From contig CAWCOF010000017.1 in the NCBI GenBank assembly GCA_963797005.1, positions 62,001 through 126,000 of the forward strand: a stretch of 64,000 nt of DNA, written 5' to 3'. Both the position numbers and the translations under genes were made by a program. This document shows positions 9,603 to 18,761 of this stretch, one piece after another; position 1 is the stretch's first letter, and the number at the start of each line of letters is the position of its first letter. The notes beneath the pieces are model-generated. The model did not search any database and was not told the DNA's origin. It saw nothing but the letters and a program-made list of their open reading frames with translations. The stretch is from AWTP1-13 sp963797005 (lineage in GTDB: Bacteria; Pseudomonadota; Alphaproteobacteria; Rhizobiales; Hyphomicrobiaceae).

Positions 9603-10695
9603 GGTCGCCCGCCTCACCGACGCCCAGAGGGCCGAGCTCGCTGGCTACGGCGAGCGCTGGGCGCAGATCAGGTTGACCACGTCGCCCGGCGACAGGGCGG
9701 CGGCCGAAGCTGGCGTGGCAAAGGCCTATGCCGCCGCGAGCCTGCCTCCGCCCCATCAGATCGTTTGGTCCGGCGGCCCCTGGGAAATGGCAATCTCCTG
9801 GGCTCGCCTGCGCCGGAACGCGGGCGCGAACGTCAAGTCGCTGGTTGGCGACATGGTTTGCCGCAAGGCCGAAGCCGCCGCGGAGCGGGCGATAGGTCTC
9901 AACGTCCGGCTGGCTTTGTCTGGGGAGCAGCGGCTGGCGCGGGTGCCCGCCTTCTGCACCAGCATCGATGAGGCGGTGCAGCGGGATTGCGAGCGCGTGC
10001 AGCCGCCGCTGCGCCAGCGGCTTGGCGATCTTTTGTCCCTTGCCAATCGGCGCGCCAGGCTCGGCTTCACCGCCGGCAGCTTCAGCTTCCACACCGCCCC
10101 TCCCCTGGGCGCACTTCAGTATCTCCACGACGTGGCGGGGCTTCACCGCCAGACTGAGGGGCCTGCGGGATTGTGGGAGATCGCCCCGCACGCGTCCTGG
10201 ATGATTCCCCACGAGCGCGCTTGCTGGCTGGCCGACAAGCCGCAGCTCATCCGCCAGGATGCCAGGGGGCGATTGCATTCGGCCAGGGGGCCCGCGCTGG
10301 GCTACGGCGACGGGTGGACGGCCCATGCCTGGAAGGGCGTGCTGGTGCCGCCGTGGATCATCGATCAGCCCGAGCGGCTCGGCGTTCGCGCCATTTCGGC
10401 TGCCAGCGATCCCCAGGTCCGGCGCTGCATGATCGAGGTGCTCACGCCGGAGCGCTTCATCGCCGAAGGCGGCGCCCACCCCGTCTCGCGCGACGAGGTC
10501 GGAACGCTGTGGCGGCAGCGATGGCGCTGGGAGGCGTGGGCCGCCGTGGAGGTGGTCAACGGCTCGCCCGAGCCCGATGGAACGCACAAGCGCTACTTCC
10601 TGCAGGTGCCGGCCAACATGCGCACCGCCCGCGAGGCCGTGGCCTGGACGTATGGATTGCCCGAACAGCGCTACCGGCCCACCGTTCGCACCTGA
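9589..10695 (+). CDS. DUF6745 domain protein
   Basis: About 368 residues. The C-terminal half carries the features I associate with DUF6745: a 'gpA..y.DGW..hAWkGv.VP' segment (GPALGYGDGWTAHAWKG), a VRRCMIEVLTPERF region, then GTLWRQRW, VEVVNGSPEPDGTHKRYFLQ and MRTAREAVAWTYGL. The preceding gene ends at 9602. A TTG at 9589 overlaps it by 14 bases and is the most economical start; an ATG at 9514 is in frame but would overlap by 89 bases. No catalytic residues or localisation signals are evident. The overlap implies co-translation with the 114-residue partner. Confidence 0.75.
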   Translation: MSLIEVARLTDAQRAELAGYGERWAQIRLTTSPGDRAAAEAGVAKAYAAASLPPPHQIVWSGGPWEMAISWARLRRNAGANVKSLVGDMVCRKAEAAAERAIGLNVRLALSGEQRLARVPAFCTSIDEAVQRDCERVQPPLRQRLGDLLSLANRRARLGFTAGSFSFHTAPPLGALQYLHDVAGLHRQTEGPAGLWEIAPHASWMIPHERACWLADKPQLIRQDARGRLHSARGPALGYGDGWTAHAWKGVLVPPWIIDQPERLGVRAISAASDPQVRRCMIEVLTPERFIAEGGAHPVSRDEVGTLWRQRWRWEAWAAVEVVNGSPEPDGTHKRYFLQVPANMRTAREAVAWTYGLPEQRYRPTVRT

Positions 10696-10756
10696 TAGGC
10701 TGGGCAGGGTGGCGAAGGGGCCACCGGCGGGTGCCCCTTGAGGCTTGCGAGCGGCA

Positions 10757-11206
10757 ATGACCGAAGTCCTGTTCTATCACCTGGAGCACCAGCCGCTCGA
10801 GCGCGTGCTGCCAAGCCTTGTCGAGAAGACGCTCGAGCGAGGCTGGCGCGCCGTCGTGCAAGCCGGCTCCGAGGAACGCGTCGAGGCGCTCGATACGTTG
10901 CTTTGGACCTATCGCGAGGACAGTTTCCTGCCGCACGGCACCAGGCGCGACGGCAGCCCGGCCTCCCAGCCGGTGTTCCTGACGACGGGCGAGGAGAACC
11001 CCAACGGCTCCCAGGTGCGCTTTCTCGTCGACGGTGCGGAGGGGTGCGACCTCGCAGGCTATGTGCGCGTCGTCTATCTGTTCGATGGGCATGATGCGGC
11101 GGCGGTGGCAAACGCCCGCGAGCAGTGGAAGGGCGCCCAGGCCTCCGGCGCCGAGGTGACTTACTGGCAGCAGTCGCCCCAGGGACGCTGGGAGAAGAAG
11201 GCTTAG
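10757..11206 (+). CDS. holC: DNA polymerase III chi subunit
   Basis: A 149-residue chi subunit of the replicative clamp-loader complex, which links it to single-strand binding protein. The N-terminus TEVLFYHLEHQPLERVLP, the middle LWTYREDSFLPHG and the C-terminal VVYLFDGHDAAAVANAR are typical of alphaproteobacterial HolC. The ATG at 10757 gives the conserved start. In many alphaproteobacteria holC follows pepA; here it follows the DUF6745 gene. Its stop codon overlaps the 73-bp palindromic repeat at 11205. Confidence 0.92.
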   Translation: MTEVLFYHLEHQPLERVLPSLVEKTLERGWRAVVQAGSEERVEALDTLLWTYREDSFLPHGTRRDGSPASQPVFLTTGEENPNGSQVRFLVDGAEGCDLAGYVRVVYLFDGHDAAAVANAREQWKGAQASGAEVTYWQQSPQGRWEKKA

Positions 11207-11277
11207 AGCAGGATCGCTTCGGATTGAATCGCCTTGCCTCGATCGCGACGTTTCGGCCGAAGCGTAAATCCTGCTCT
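11205..11277 (+). repeat. 73-bp palindromic repeat, copy 1
   Basis: An imperfect palindrome with ends AGAGCAGGAT and ATCCTGCTCT, and inner arms CGCTTCGG and CCGAAGCG. It begins on the holC stop codon. A copy of identical length in the opposite orientation lies at 24523-24595, with only a few mismatches. It may form a hairpin in the transcript. Confidence 0.85.
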
Positions 11278-11286
11278 GATCCCCTC

Positions 11287-11991
<705 letters not shown>

Positions 11992-12074
11992 GTGCGTACC
12001 TCTCGCGGCGGTAGGTGGACCGCATTCGATCCCGGGTCGGCTCTCGTCTGCTCCCGGTCATTCGGCTTGGCGGC

Positions 12075-12398
12075 TCAACCCGTTTTCTTCGCATGCCGCT
12101 CGACATGCTCGCGCAGGGCGCGGTTGATGCCGGTCTGGTAGCCGCGGCCCTCTTTTGCGTGCCGCTTGAACCAGGCGATCAGGTCGGCATCCAGGCGCAG
12201 CGTCAGCTGCTGCTTGACGGGCCGAAAGTAGGGATTGCGCGCTGCGTTGCGCCAGAATTTGTCGGTCAGCTCCGGGATGTCGGTGAGGTCGATTGCGCTG
12301 TCCGGCCTCTCCTTGAGCGCCTTGATTTCAGCCTTCTGCCTGGCGGCGATGCGGGGGGGCTTCGCCGGATCGAACTCACGCCTGACGGTCTTGGGCAT
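12075..12398 (-). CDS. brnA: BrnA antitoxin
   Basis: A 107-residue antitoxin of the type II BrnT/BrnA system. The N-terminal part binds the toxin; the C-terminal ribbon-helix-helix (KQQLTLRLDADLIAWFKRHA, then YQTGINRALREHV) binds DNA and represses the operon. The ATG at 12398 has a perfect AGGAGG five bases upstream and overlaps the end of brnT by 23 bases. This is the usual gene order, toxin first. It lies between livG and livF of an ABC transporter operon. Confidence 0.93.
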   Translation of the reverse strand: MPKTVRREFDPAKPPRIAARQKAEIKALKERPDSAIDLTDIPELTDKFWRNAARNPYFRPVKQQLTLRLDADLIAWFKRHAKEGRGYQTGINRALREHVERHAKKTG

Positions 12399-12666
12399 AG
12401 CGCCTCCTCTCTTTGCGCGTTGCCGCGCGTGCCGAGATGATGCGAACTACCAGCGCGCCATCCTCTTCGCGGTCGACGTGCGCGACCAGAAGCAAGAAGA
12501 TTGCCTCCACCATGCCAACGGTCTGCCAGCGATACTCTCCGCCTTCGATCCGATCCTGCTCGGTGAACGCGAATGGGTCCGCGAAGGCGCGCATGGCAAG
12601 CTCGAAGCTGACCCCATGCTTCCTCAGATTGCTTTCGGCCTTTGCCGGGTCCCACTCGAAGCGCAA
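12376..12666 (-). CDS. brnT: BrnT ribonuclease toxin
   Basis: A 96-residue RelE-fold ribonuclease toxin. The N-terminus FEWDPAKAESNLRKHGVSFE and the C-terminal IISARAATRKERRRYAQ are diagnostic. The frame is open far upstream without an ATG. The TTG at 12666, preceded by GAGAG, gives the conserved start (M)RFEWDP. An inverted repeat TGTAGT/ACTACA lies just upstream and may be the BrnA operator. The toxin is presumably held inactive by BrnA. Confidence 0.92.
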   Translation of the reverse strand: MRFEWDPAKAESNLRKHGVSFELAMRAFADPFAFTEQDRIEGGEYRWQTVGMVEAIFLLLVAHVDREEDGALVVRIISARAATRKERRRYAQDRQA

Positions 12667-12679
12667 GCAGCAACTCTCG

Positions 12680-12702
12680 TGTAGTGCGAAAATGTAACTA
12701 CA
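12680..12702 (-). promoter_or_regulatory. putative BrnA operator/promoter of brnTA
   Basis: Six-base arms TGTAGT and ACTACA, separated by 11 bases, lie 13 bp upstream of the brnT start in an AT-richer stretch. Autorepression by BrnA at such palindromes is established for the family. Use of this particular site is inference. Confidence 0.5.
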
Positions 12703-12758
12703 AAAAAGCGGCCGCGTCAATGACATTGGCGCCAGGCCAAGCGCCGCCCTCTGCCATA

Positions 12759-13544
12759 TTATCTCGTGTTGGCGAACTTCGCTCCGAGATAGGCCCGGAT
12801 CACGTCGGGATTGCGCTGGATCTCCGCCGGGGACCCGTCGGCGATGATGCGACCCTGGTTCAGGCAGACGATGCGGTCGGACACGCCCATCACCATCTTC
12901 ATGTCGTGCTCGACCAGCAGGATGGTGATGCCTTGCGCGCGGATGCGGGCCAGCAGCTGCATGAAGCTCGCCGTCTCCGTCGGGTTCATGCCCGAGACCG
13001 GCTCGTCGAGCAGGAGCAGCGTGGGCCTGGCGGCCAGAGCCACGGCCACCTCGAGCAGCCGTAGCTCGCCGTAGGGCAGCGACGAGGCCACCTGCCCAGC
13101 CCGCGCCTCGAGCCCCACGAACCGCAGCACCTCCGTGGCTTCCTGGGCGAGCCGCCGCTCCTCCCGGCCGACCGACGGCAGGCCCAGAAGGATGGCGAGC
13201 GGCTTCTGCTGCGAGCGCAGGTGCAGGCCGATCAGCACGTTGTCGTGCACGGTGCGGCCGGCGAACACGCTGGTCTTCTGGAACGTGCGCACCACGCCGA
13301 GTGCCGCAATCCGGTTGGGCTTCAGCCGGTTGAGCGGCGTGCCGCGGTAGACGATGGCGCCGCCCGCCGGCTCGATGTAGCCGGTGATGGCGTTGAAGGC
13401 CGAGGTCTTGCCGGCGCCGTTGGGGCCGATGAGCGACAGCACCTCGCCCTGGCCGACCTCGAACGTCATGCCGTCGACGGCCGTGAGCCCGCCGAACCGT
13501 ATGGTGAGGCCATCGACCGTCAGCTCGGCGGAGCGCGCGCTCAT
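12759..13544 (-). CDS. livG: ABC transporter ATPase LivG
   Basis: A 261-residue ATP-binding subunit, partner of LivF. It has Walker A GPNGAGKTSAF, the region VVRTFQKTSVFAG typical of LivG, a signature-like LPYGELRLLEVAVAL and Walker B LLLLDEPVSGMNP. The ATG overlaps the livM stop as ATGA, so translation is coupled. The next gene downstream is the brnT/brnA module, then livF. Confidence 0.93.
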   Translation of the reverse strand: MSARSAELTVDGLTIRFGGLTAVDGMTFEVGQGEVLSLIGPNGAGKTSAFNAITGYIEPAGGAIVYRGTPLNRLKPNRIAALGVVRTFQKTSVFAGRTVHDNVLIGLHLRSQQKPLAILLGLPSVGREERRLAQEATEVLRFVGLEARAGQVASSLPYGELRLLEVAVALAARPTLLLLDEPVSGMNPTETASFMQLLARIRAQGITILLVEHDMKMVMGVSDRIVCLNQGRIIADGSPAEIQRNPDVIRAYLGAKFANTR

Positions 13545-14590
13545 CGGGCGGCCTCGATCGAGCGGCCATCGCCGGCTGCCGCTTCGGGCGATTGTCCCGC
13601 CCCGGACCGCCGCTGCCAGAAATCGCGCACTGCCGGCACGATGCCCTCGGGGAGGAAGTAGACCACCAGGATCATCAGCACGCCGTAGATCACCCACTGC
13701 ACCTCGGGCTGGATCTCGAACCCGCGCAGGATCTCCGGCAGCAGGCCGAAGATGATGCCGCCGACGATCGGTCCGGCGAGCGTTCCCTTGCCGCCGCTGA
13801 CCACCATGATCACCATCGTCACCGTATAGATGAACAGGAACACGTCGGGGTCGACGATGCGCACGTAATGCGCATAGAGCGCGCCGGCCGCGCCGGCGAT
13901 GGCGGCGGAAACCACCGTGGCGAGCACGAGGTACTGGGTCACGTCCACGCCGACGGAGGCCGCAAGCGGCTCGTTCTCCCGGAGCGCGATCATGGCCCGG
14001 CCGGCGCGCGAGTAGACGAGACGGCGGATCAGCACGTAGGACAGCACGGCCACGGCAAGCACGAGGTAGTAGTTGGCCGGCTTGCGCAGGAACGAGAGCT
14101 CGAACAGATCCGGGATGCCGAGCCGCAGTGGCGGGATGTTGTTGAGCGCCATCGGCCCTTGCGTCAGCTCCACCCAGTTGAGCGCCACCAGCCGCACCAC
14201 CTCCGCGAAGCTCACCGTCACGATGACGAAGTAGGCGCCGCGCACCTTGAAGGAGATGCGGCCGATCGCCCAGCCGCACATTCCCGCGACGAGGACGCCG
14301 CACAGCATGCCGAGCCATACCGGCTTCGGCTCCAGGCTCACCAGCCAGTCGGGCAGCAGATGCACCTCGAAGCCGAGCGAGACGAGGCTCGAGGTGTAGG
14401 CGCCGATGCCGAAGAAGGCGACGTGGCCGAGGCTCAGCTGGCCCGTGTAGCCGAGCAGCAGGTTGAGGCTCATGGCGGCGATGATGAAGATGCCGGTAAT
14501 GACGAGCACGTGCAGGACGTAGAGGTCCCACAGCCACAGCGGAATGGAAGCCAGAAAGGCCAGCCAGGCGATGGTGAGCGCGCGTCTCAC
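13541..14590 (-). CDS. livM: ABC transporter permease LivM
   Basis: A 349-residue inner-membrane permease with about ten hydrophobic segments. The family motif AAMSLNLLLGYTGQLSLGHVA appears near the N-terminus and the EAA-like region RALRENEPLAASVGVDV (here IALRENEPLAASVG) in the middle. The start is a GTG whose last bases overlap the livH stop (GTGA). The long reading frame that continues upstream is only the unused frame within livH. It forms the heterodimeric pore with LivH. Confidence 0.92.
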   Translation of the reverse strand: MRRALTIAWLAFLASIPLWLWDLYVLHVLVITGIFIIAAMSLNLLLGYTGQLSLGHVAFFGIGAYTSSLVSLGFEVHLLPDWLVSLEPKPVWLGMLCGVLVAGMCGWAIGRISFKVRGAYFVIVTVSFAEVVRLVALNWVELTQGPMALNNIPPLRLGIPDLFELSFLRKPANYYLVLAVAVLSYVLIRRLVYSRAGRAMIALRENEPLAASVGVDVTQYLVLATVVSAAIAGAAGALYAHYVRIVDPDVFLFIYTVTMVIMVVSGGKGTLAGPIVGGIIFGLLPEILRGFEIQPEVQWVIYGVLMILVVYFLPEGIVPAVRDFWQRRSGAGQSPEAAAGDGRSIEAAR

Positions 14591-15459
14591 CCGATCCGCT
14601 CCTTCTGCGCGAAGAGCCCCGTCGGCCTGACGATCAGGATCAGAATGATGAGCATGAAGCCCATGCCGTCGCGGAAGCCCGAGGAGACGTAGCCGGCACC
14701 CAGCTCCTCCATCAGGGCCAGGATGAAGCCGCCCACCGTGGCGCCCGGGATGCTGCCCAGCCCGCCCAGAATGACGATGGCGAAGGCCTTGAGCGAGGCG
14801 AGATCGCCCATGGTCGGATAGACCACGAACACGGGGCCCAGCAGCGCGCCGGCCGCGGCGGCAAGCCCCGAGCCCAGGGCAAACGTCGCCGTATAGATCG
14901 TGTTGATCTCGATGCCCATCAGCGCGGCCGTCTCGCGGTCCTGGAAGGTGGCGCGCATGGCCTTGCCGAGCCTGGTGCGGTTGATGAGCGCGTAGGCGCC
15001 AACAATCAGCAGAATAGCGACGACGAACACGAACAGCCGGTTCCAGGACACCGACACCGGGCCCAGCACCAGGGGATCGGCGGGGAACGGCGAATTGATC
15101 GACTTGGCAACGCCCGACCACGTCAGCTGCTCGGTATTCTGCAGCGCGATCCAGGCGCCGATCATCACCAGCATGGTGGTGTCGATGTCGGCCCCCCTGA
15201 GCCGCCTGAGCAGCGTCACCTCGATCGCGGCGCCGAGCACGACGCCGAGCAGCACGGCAAGCGGCAGGGCGAGGAAGAAGTTCACCCCGGCGACCATCAC
15301 CCACATGAACATCATGTAGGCGCCGAAGCTGTAGAGCTCGCCGTGGGTGAAATTCACCACCCGCATGATGCCGAAGATCAGCGTCAGCCCGATGCCCAGC
15401 AGGGCATAGGTGCCGCCCAGGATCAGGGCGTTGAGACCGTGCTGGAGGAACTCGCCCAA
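14587..15459 (-). CDS. livH: ABC transporter permease LivH
   Basis: A permease of about 290 residues. The N-terminus reads GEFLQHGLNALILGGTYALL, followed by GLTLIFGIMRVVNFTHGELY, the LivH hallmark. The only ATG in frame lies upstream at 15492 inside a palindromic intergenic repeat and would add unrelated residues (MDPGHVARDD). The TTG at 15459 gives the natural family N-terminus, so I prefer it. Its ribosome site would be GGGATGAC, made by the repeat itself. Its stop overlaps the livM start. Confidence 0.88.
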   Translation of the reverse strand: MGEFLQHGLNALILGGTYALLGIGLTLIFGIMRVVNFTHGELYSFGAYMMFMWVMVAGVNFFLALPLAVLLGVVLGAAIEVTLLRRLRGADIDTTMLVMIGAWIALQNTEQLTWSGVAKSINSPFPADPLVLGPVSVSWNRLFVFVVAILLIVGAYALINRTRLGKAMRATFQDRETAALMGIEINTIYTATFALGSGLAAAAGALLGPVFVVYPTMGDLASLKAFAIVILGGLGSIPGATVGGFILALMEELGAGYVSSGFRDGMGFMLIILILIVRPTGLFAQKERIG

Positions 15460-15463
15460 AGTG

Positions 15464-15553
15464 TCATCCCGGGCCACGTGCCCGGGATCCACTCATCCGC
15501 GAGCACTGGAGCATGCGGTAAGATGGATCCCGGCGACAAGCGCCGGGATGACA
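15464..15553. repeat. TCATCCCGG-type palindromic intergenic repeat
   Basis: A 90-bp element bounded by TCATCCCGGG and GCCGGGATGAC. It fills the gap between the substrate-binding protein gene and livH and supplies the bases just upstream of the livH start. Its outer ends resemble those of the elements at 17858 and 41185. Confidence 0.7.
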
Positions 15554-15571
15554 AACATCCTGTGGCGAGGA

Positions 15572-16723
15572 CTACTGCTTCACGACCTTGCCGCCCTCGA
15601 TCTTGACCAGGTAGACGCTGGGCACGTTCTGCGCGCTTTCCTTGCCGGCGGGGCCCTGCTTGATGAAGGAGATGTCGCCGTTGATGCCCTTCACCTTGAC
15701 GCCCCAGAGCGCCTTGGTGATGGCCGCGGAGTCGGCCTTGCCGGCGGCCTTGATGCCCGCGACGATCACGTTGAGGCCGTCCCAGCCGCGGAAGCCTTCG
15801 GTGAGCCCGCCGACGGCGTGGCCCTTCGCCTTCCACAGCGCGACGAACTTCTTTGCCACGGCGGGGTTCTTCACGGCTTCCGGGAACCACGGCGTAAAGA
15901 ACACGAGGTGGTAGGAACCGTTGGCGGCGGCGCCGGCCTGCGCGATCAGCTGATCGGGCGAAACGGACCCGCCCGTCGTGATGACGCGGGCCTTGACCTG
16001 CTGGTCTTTCGCCTGCTTGAGGATCAGCGTCGCCTGCTCGACCGCGGTCGTCACGAACAGCGTATCGGCGCCCGAGGCCTTGATCTTGGCGAGCTGGGCC
16101 GAGAAGTCCGTCGCCTTGGGATCCATCGTCTCCTTGGCCACGATCTTGACGCCCGCCTTCTCGGCTGCCGTGGCGAACTCCTTGGCCGCGCCGAGGCCGA
16201 AGTCGTTGTTGGTCGAGAGGAACGCCGCCTTCTTGATCCCCATCTTCTTGTACAGCGGCGTGAACGCCCTGGCCTCCATCTGCGAGGTGGGGCTGATGCG
16301 GAAGATGTAGGGATTGCCGGAGGTGGTGATCTTGCCGGAGGAGGAGGTCTCCACCACCATCGGCACCTTGTACTCCTCGAGCTTGGGCATGACGGCGAGC
16401 GTCAGCGTCGAGCTCCAGGCGCCCAACATCACCGGCACCTTGTCGCGCACGATCAGCTTCTCGGCGGTGGCGACGGCCTCGGTCGGGTTGGACTTGTTAT
16501 CCTCGATAATGAGCTGGATCTTCTTGCCGAGCACGCCGCCGGCCTTGTTGATCTCCTCCTCGGCGATCTGGGCGCCCTGGGTCACGTAGTTGCCGCTAGC
16601 GGCAAACGCGCCGGTCAGCGGCTGCGTGACGCCGATCTTGATGGTGTCCTGGGCCTGGGCGACCCCGGCGAGGAGCATGGCCCCCAGCGCGGCGAGCAGG
16701 GCTTTCGGAGTACGCGATATCAT
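15572..16723 (-). CDS. periplasmic substrate-binding protein of Liv-type ABC transporter
   Basis: A 383-residue periplasmic binding protein (type I fold) with a Sec signal peptide (LLAALGAMLLAGVAQAQ). The mature part starts DTIKIGVTQPLTGAFAASGN, and GAQIAEEEINKAGGVLGKK is the family hallmark. The ligand cannot be named; binding proteins of this kind serve transporters for amino acids, amides or aromatic acids. A good ribosome site (AAGGGAGA) precedes the ATG. The permease and ATPase genes follow, so this is the first gene of the transporter block, downstream of a set of catabolic genes on the same strand. Confidence 0.92.
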   Translation of the reverse strand: MISRTPKALLAALGAMLLAGVAQAQDTIKIGVTQPLTGAFAASGNYVTQGAQIAEEEINKAGGVLGKKIQLIIEDNKSNPTEAVATAEKLIVRDKVPVMLGAWSSTLTLAVMPKLEEYKVPMVVETSSSGKITTSGNPYIFRISPTSQMEARAFTPLYKKMGIKKAAFLSTNNDFGLGAAKEFATAAEKAGVKIVAKETMDPKATDFSAQLAKIKASGADTLFVTTAVEQATLILKQAKDQQVKARVITTGGSVSPDQLIAQAGAAANGSYHLVFFTPWFPEAVKNPAVAKKFVALWKAKGHAVGGLTEGFRGWDGLNVIVAGIKAAGKADSAAITKALWGVKVKGINGDISFIKQGPAGKESAQNVPSVYLVKIEGGKVVKQ

Positions 16724-16860
16724 GGGAGTCTCCCTTTGCTGCGAAGCGGCAAGTAGGCAGCCGGGTCGTGCCGCTCCTGGAACGACGGACGGGGCCGAGC
16801 CTAAGGTGAACGGTGGACGCCTGACAAGGTGCAGGCGCTGCAACCCCCGCGCGATACGGG

Positions 16861-17832
16861 CTACTTCGCCCCTCTTTTGAGCCGCGGGATGATCTGCTGG
16901 GCAACGGCCTCCACCTGCTCCTTCTCGTACTTGTAGGGGACGAAGATGATGCGGTCGACGCCGGCCTCGATATGGGGTCCGAGCTGCTCGATGCACTCCT
17001 CGACCGTGCCCATGATGGCGCTCTCCATGGTCGATTCCGACCAGGAGGCGTAGTCCCACTCGGTCTGCAGCCAGTGCTTCATCGGCGCCTCGATCTTGGC
17101 GCGCTCGCCGATGCAGATGGGGAGCTGGTTGGTGGAGATCAGCTCGTCGGGGTTGCGGCCTGCTTCCTCGGCGAACCGGCGCACCTTGCCCCACACGCGC
17201 GTGAAGCTCTCCGGCGTGTAGTAGTAGGTGAGCCAGCCGTCGCCCTTGGTGGCGGCGCGCTTGAGCACCGCGTCGACATAGCCGCCGATCAGGATGGGTG
17301 GGCGCGGCTTCTGTACGGGCTTGGGATAGAGCACCGCGCCGCGCAGCTTGTAGGGCGGATAGTCGCCGTCGACCTTCTCCTCCGTCCACAGCCTGCTGAT
17401 GATCTCCAGGCTTTGCTCCATGATCTTGCCGCGCTGATGGAAGTCGACGCCCATGGAGTCGAACTCGCGCTTGTACCAGCCGACCGCGGCGCCGACGATC
17501 AGCCGGCCGTCCGAGATGTGGTCGATGGTGGCGAGCTCCTTGGCGAGGATCACGGGGTTGCGCATGGGCATGACGAGAATGCCGGTGCCTACCTTGATCT
17601 TGGAGGTGCGCGCCGCAACGGCGGTCAGGATCGTCAGCGCCTCGTGGATCGGGAAGTTGGGGTCGACGCCGAGCAGGATGTGGTCCCAGGCCCACAGCAA
17701 CTCGTAGCCCAGCTCCTCCATGCGCACGCCGTAGTCGATCAGCTCCTTCGCGCTCGGCATCTCCGGGTACTTAGTGAAGTTGCGCATGGCGATGCCGAAT
17801 ACGGTATTCTTCTTAGTCTGGCCATCTCTCAC
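16861..17832 (-). CDS. LLM-class flavin-dependent oxidoreductase
   Basis: A luciferase-like (TIM-barrel) FMN- or F420-dependent oxidoreductase of about 323 residues. The LGYELLWAWDHILLG, VGTGILVMPMRNPVILAKE and GWYKREFDSMGVDF segments are characteristic of the LLM class with a probable F420-type N-terminus. No good ATG is available: the upstream one at 17862 lies in a palindromic repeat. I use a GTG at 17832 with CGGAGA very close to it; the exact start is uncertain. It sits between the CoA transferase genes and the transporter, so it probably acts on the same imported compound. Confidence 0.85.
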   Translation of the reverse strand: MRDGQTKKNTVFGIAMRNFTKYPEMPSAKELIDYGVRMEELGYELLWAWDHILLGVDPNFPIHEALTILTAVAARTSKIKVGTGILVMPMRNPVILAKELATIDHISDGRLIVGAAVGWYKREFDSMGVDFHQRGKIMEQSLEIISRLWTEEKVDGDYPPYKLRGAVLYPKPVQKPRPPILIGGYVDAVLKRAATKGDGWLTYYYTPESFTRVWGKVRRFAEEAGRNPDELISTNQLPICIGERAKIEAPMKHWLQTEWDYASWSESTMESAIMGTVEECIEQLGPHIEAGVDRIIFVPYKYEKEQVEAVAQQIIPRLKRGAK

Positions 17833-17857
17833 TCTCCGTTGAGCAGTGCGCTTTCTC

Positions 17858-17976
17858 GTCATCCCGGCCGAAGGCGCAGCCCGGGGGCCGGGACCCAGAG
17901 GCCACCACACTGCACCCATCCAAGCTGCAGCTCCTGGGTCCCGGATATTTCGCTTGAGCGAAATTCCGGCGATGAC
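17858..17976. repeat. TCATCCCGG-type palindromic repeat
   Basis: About 119 bp bounded by GTCATCCCGG and CCGGCGATGAC, with internal arms GGGACCCAG and CTGGGTCCC. A related element with the same inner arms is at 41185-41317. It fills the gap between the CoA transferase B gene and the LLM oxidoreductase gene and contaminates open frames on both sides. Confidence 0.75.
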
Positions 17977-17980
17977 AACT

Positions 17981-18761
17981 TCACGCCGTATACAGTCGCT
18001 CGGGGTCGAGCTCGCGCAGGACCTCGAGCTCGTCCTTGCGCGGCGGATCGGCGGTCTCGACCTTTCTGTCGAACTCGAGCTCGAAGCCCGTGTTCTCCTG
18101 CACCTGCTCCCGCGTGACGCCCTGCTGCAGCGCCAGCACCTTCATCTCGCGGGTCTCCGCGTCGAAGCCCATGATCGCCAGATCGGTGACAACGCGCCAC
18201 ATGCCGCCCTGCGGCAGGCCGGCGTCGCTCGCGCGAGCGACCGCCCTTGATCCAGCCCGGCGAGGTGATGAAGTCGACCTGGGACACGAACCGGCGCTTC
18301 TCGTGCTTCATGGCCACGATCATGTTGGTGAGCGAGGAGATGTCGTTGCCGCCGCCCGTGCCCGGAAGCCGGATCTTCGGGTTGGCGGTGTCGCCGATGA
18401 ACGAGGAGTTGAGGTTGCCGAAGCGATCGATCTGTGCCCCGCCCATGAAGCCCACGTCGACATAGCCGCGCTGCAGCAGGAGCAGCACGTCGGTGATCGG
18501 CAGCACCATGTTGGCGCGCCGCGTGCAGCGCTGCTCGTTGGTCGACGGCGGCAGCTCGCCCGGCACGATGAACGGGCCGATGGTGCCGCCTTCGAACAGG
18601 ATGGTGAGGTGCGGGGCGAAATTGCGCTGGGCCAGGGTCGCGGCGAGCAGCGGGATGCCGACGCCGGCGAACACGATCTGCCCGTCTTTCAGGAGGCGGC
18701 CAGCGCTAACCGCCAGCAGCTCGGAGGCCGTGTAGGCTGCGGCGGATGCCTGCTTAGTCAT
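17981..18761 (-). pseudogene. CoA-transferase subunit B, one frame break
   Basis: Beta subunit of a glutaconate-type/IpdB-like CoA transferase. The N-terminal part (residues about 1-175) reads AGVGIPLLAATLAQRNFAPH, GFMGGAQIDRFGNLNSSF and GGGNDISSL. After a surplus base in the CG-rich stretch near 18231-18241, the frame continues as GGMWRVVTDLAIMGFD to LDPERLYTA. Corrected length is 259 residues, normal for the family. Its start overlaps the end of subunit A by 8 bases. As written the protein would be cut off from its C-terminal third and read into the following repeat. It may be an assembly error, since subunit A is intact. Confidence 0.85.

Noticed and set aside
15460..15492. ATG start of livH at 15492
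   Set aside because: It lies inside a dispersed repeat and adds residues foreign to the family; the TTG at 15459 gives the normal N-terminus.
17833..17919. Longer N-terminus of the LLM oxidoreductase up to 17919
   Set aside because: The extra residues are encoded by a palindromic repeat and do not fit the family N-terminus.
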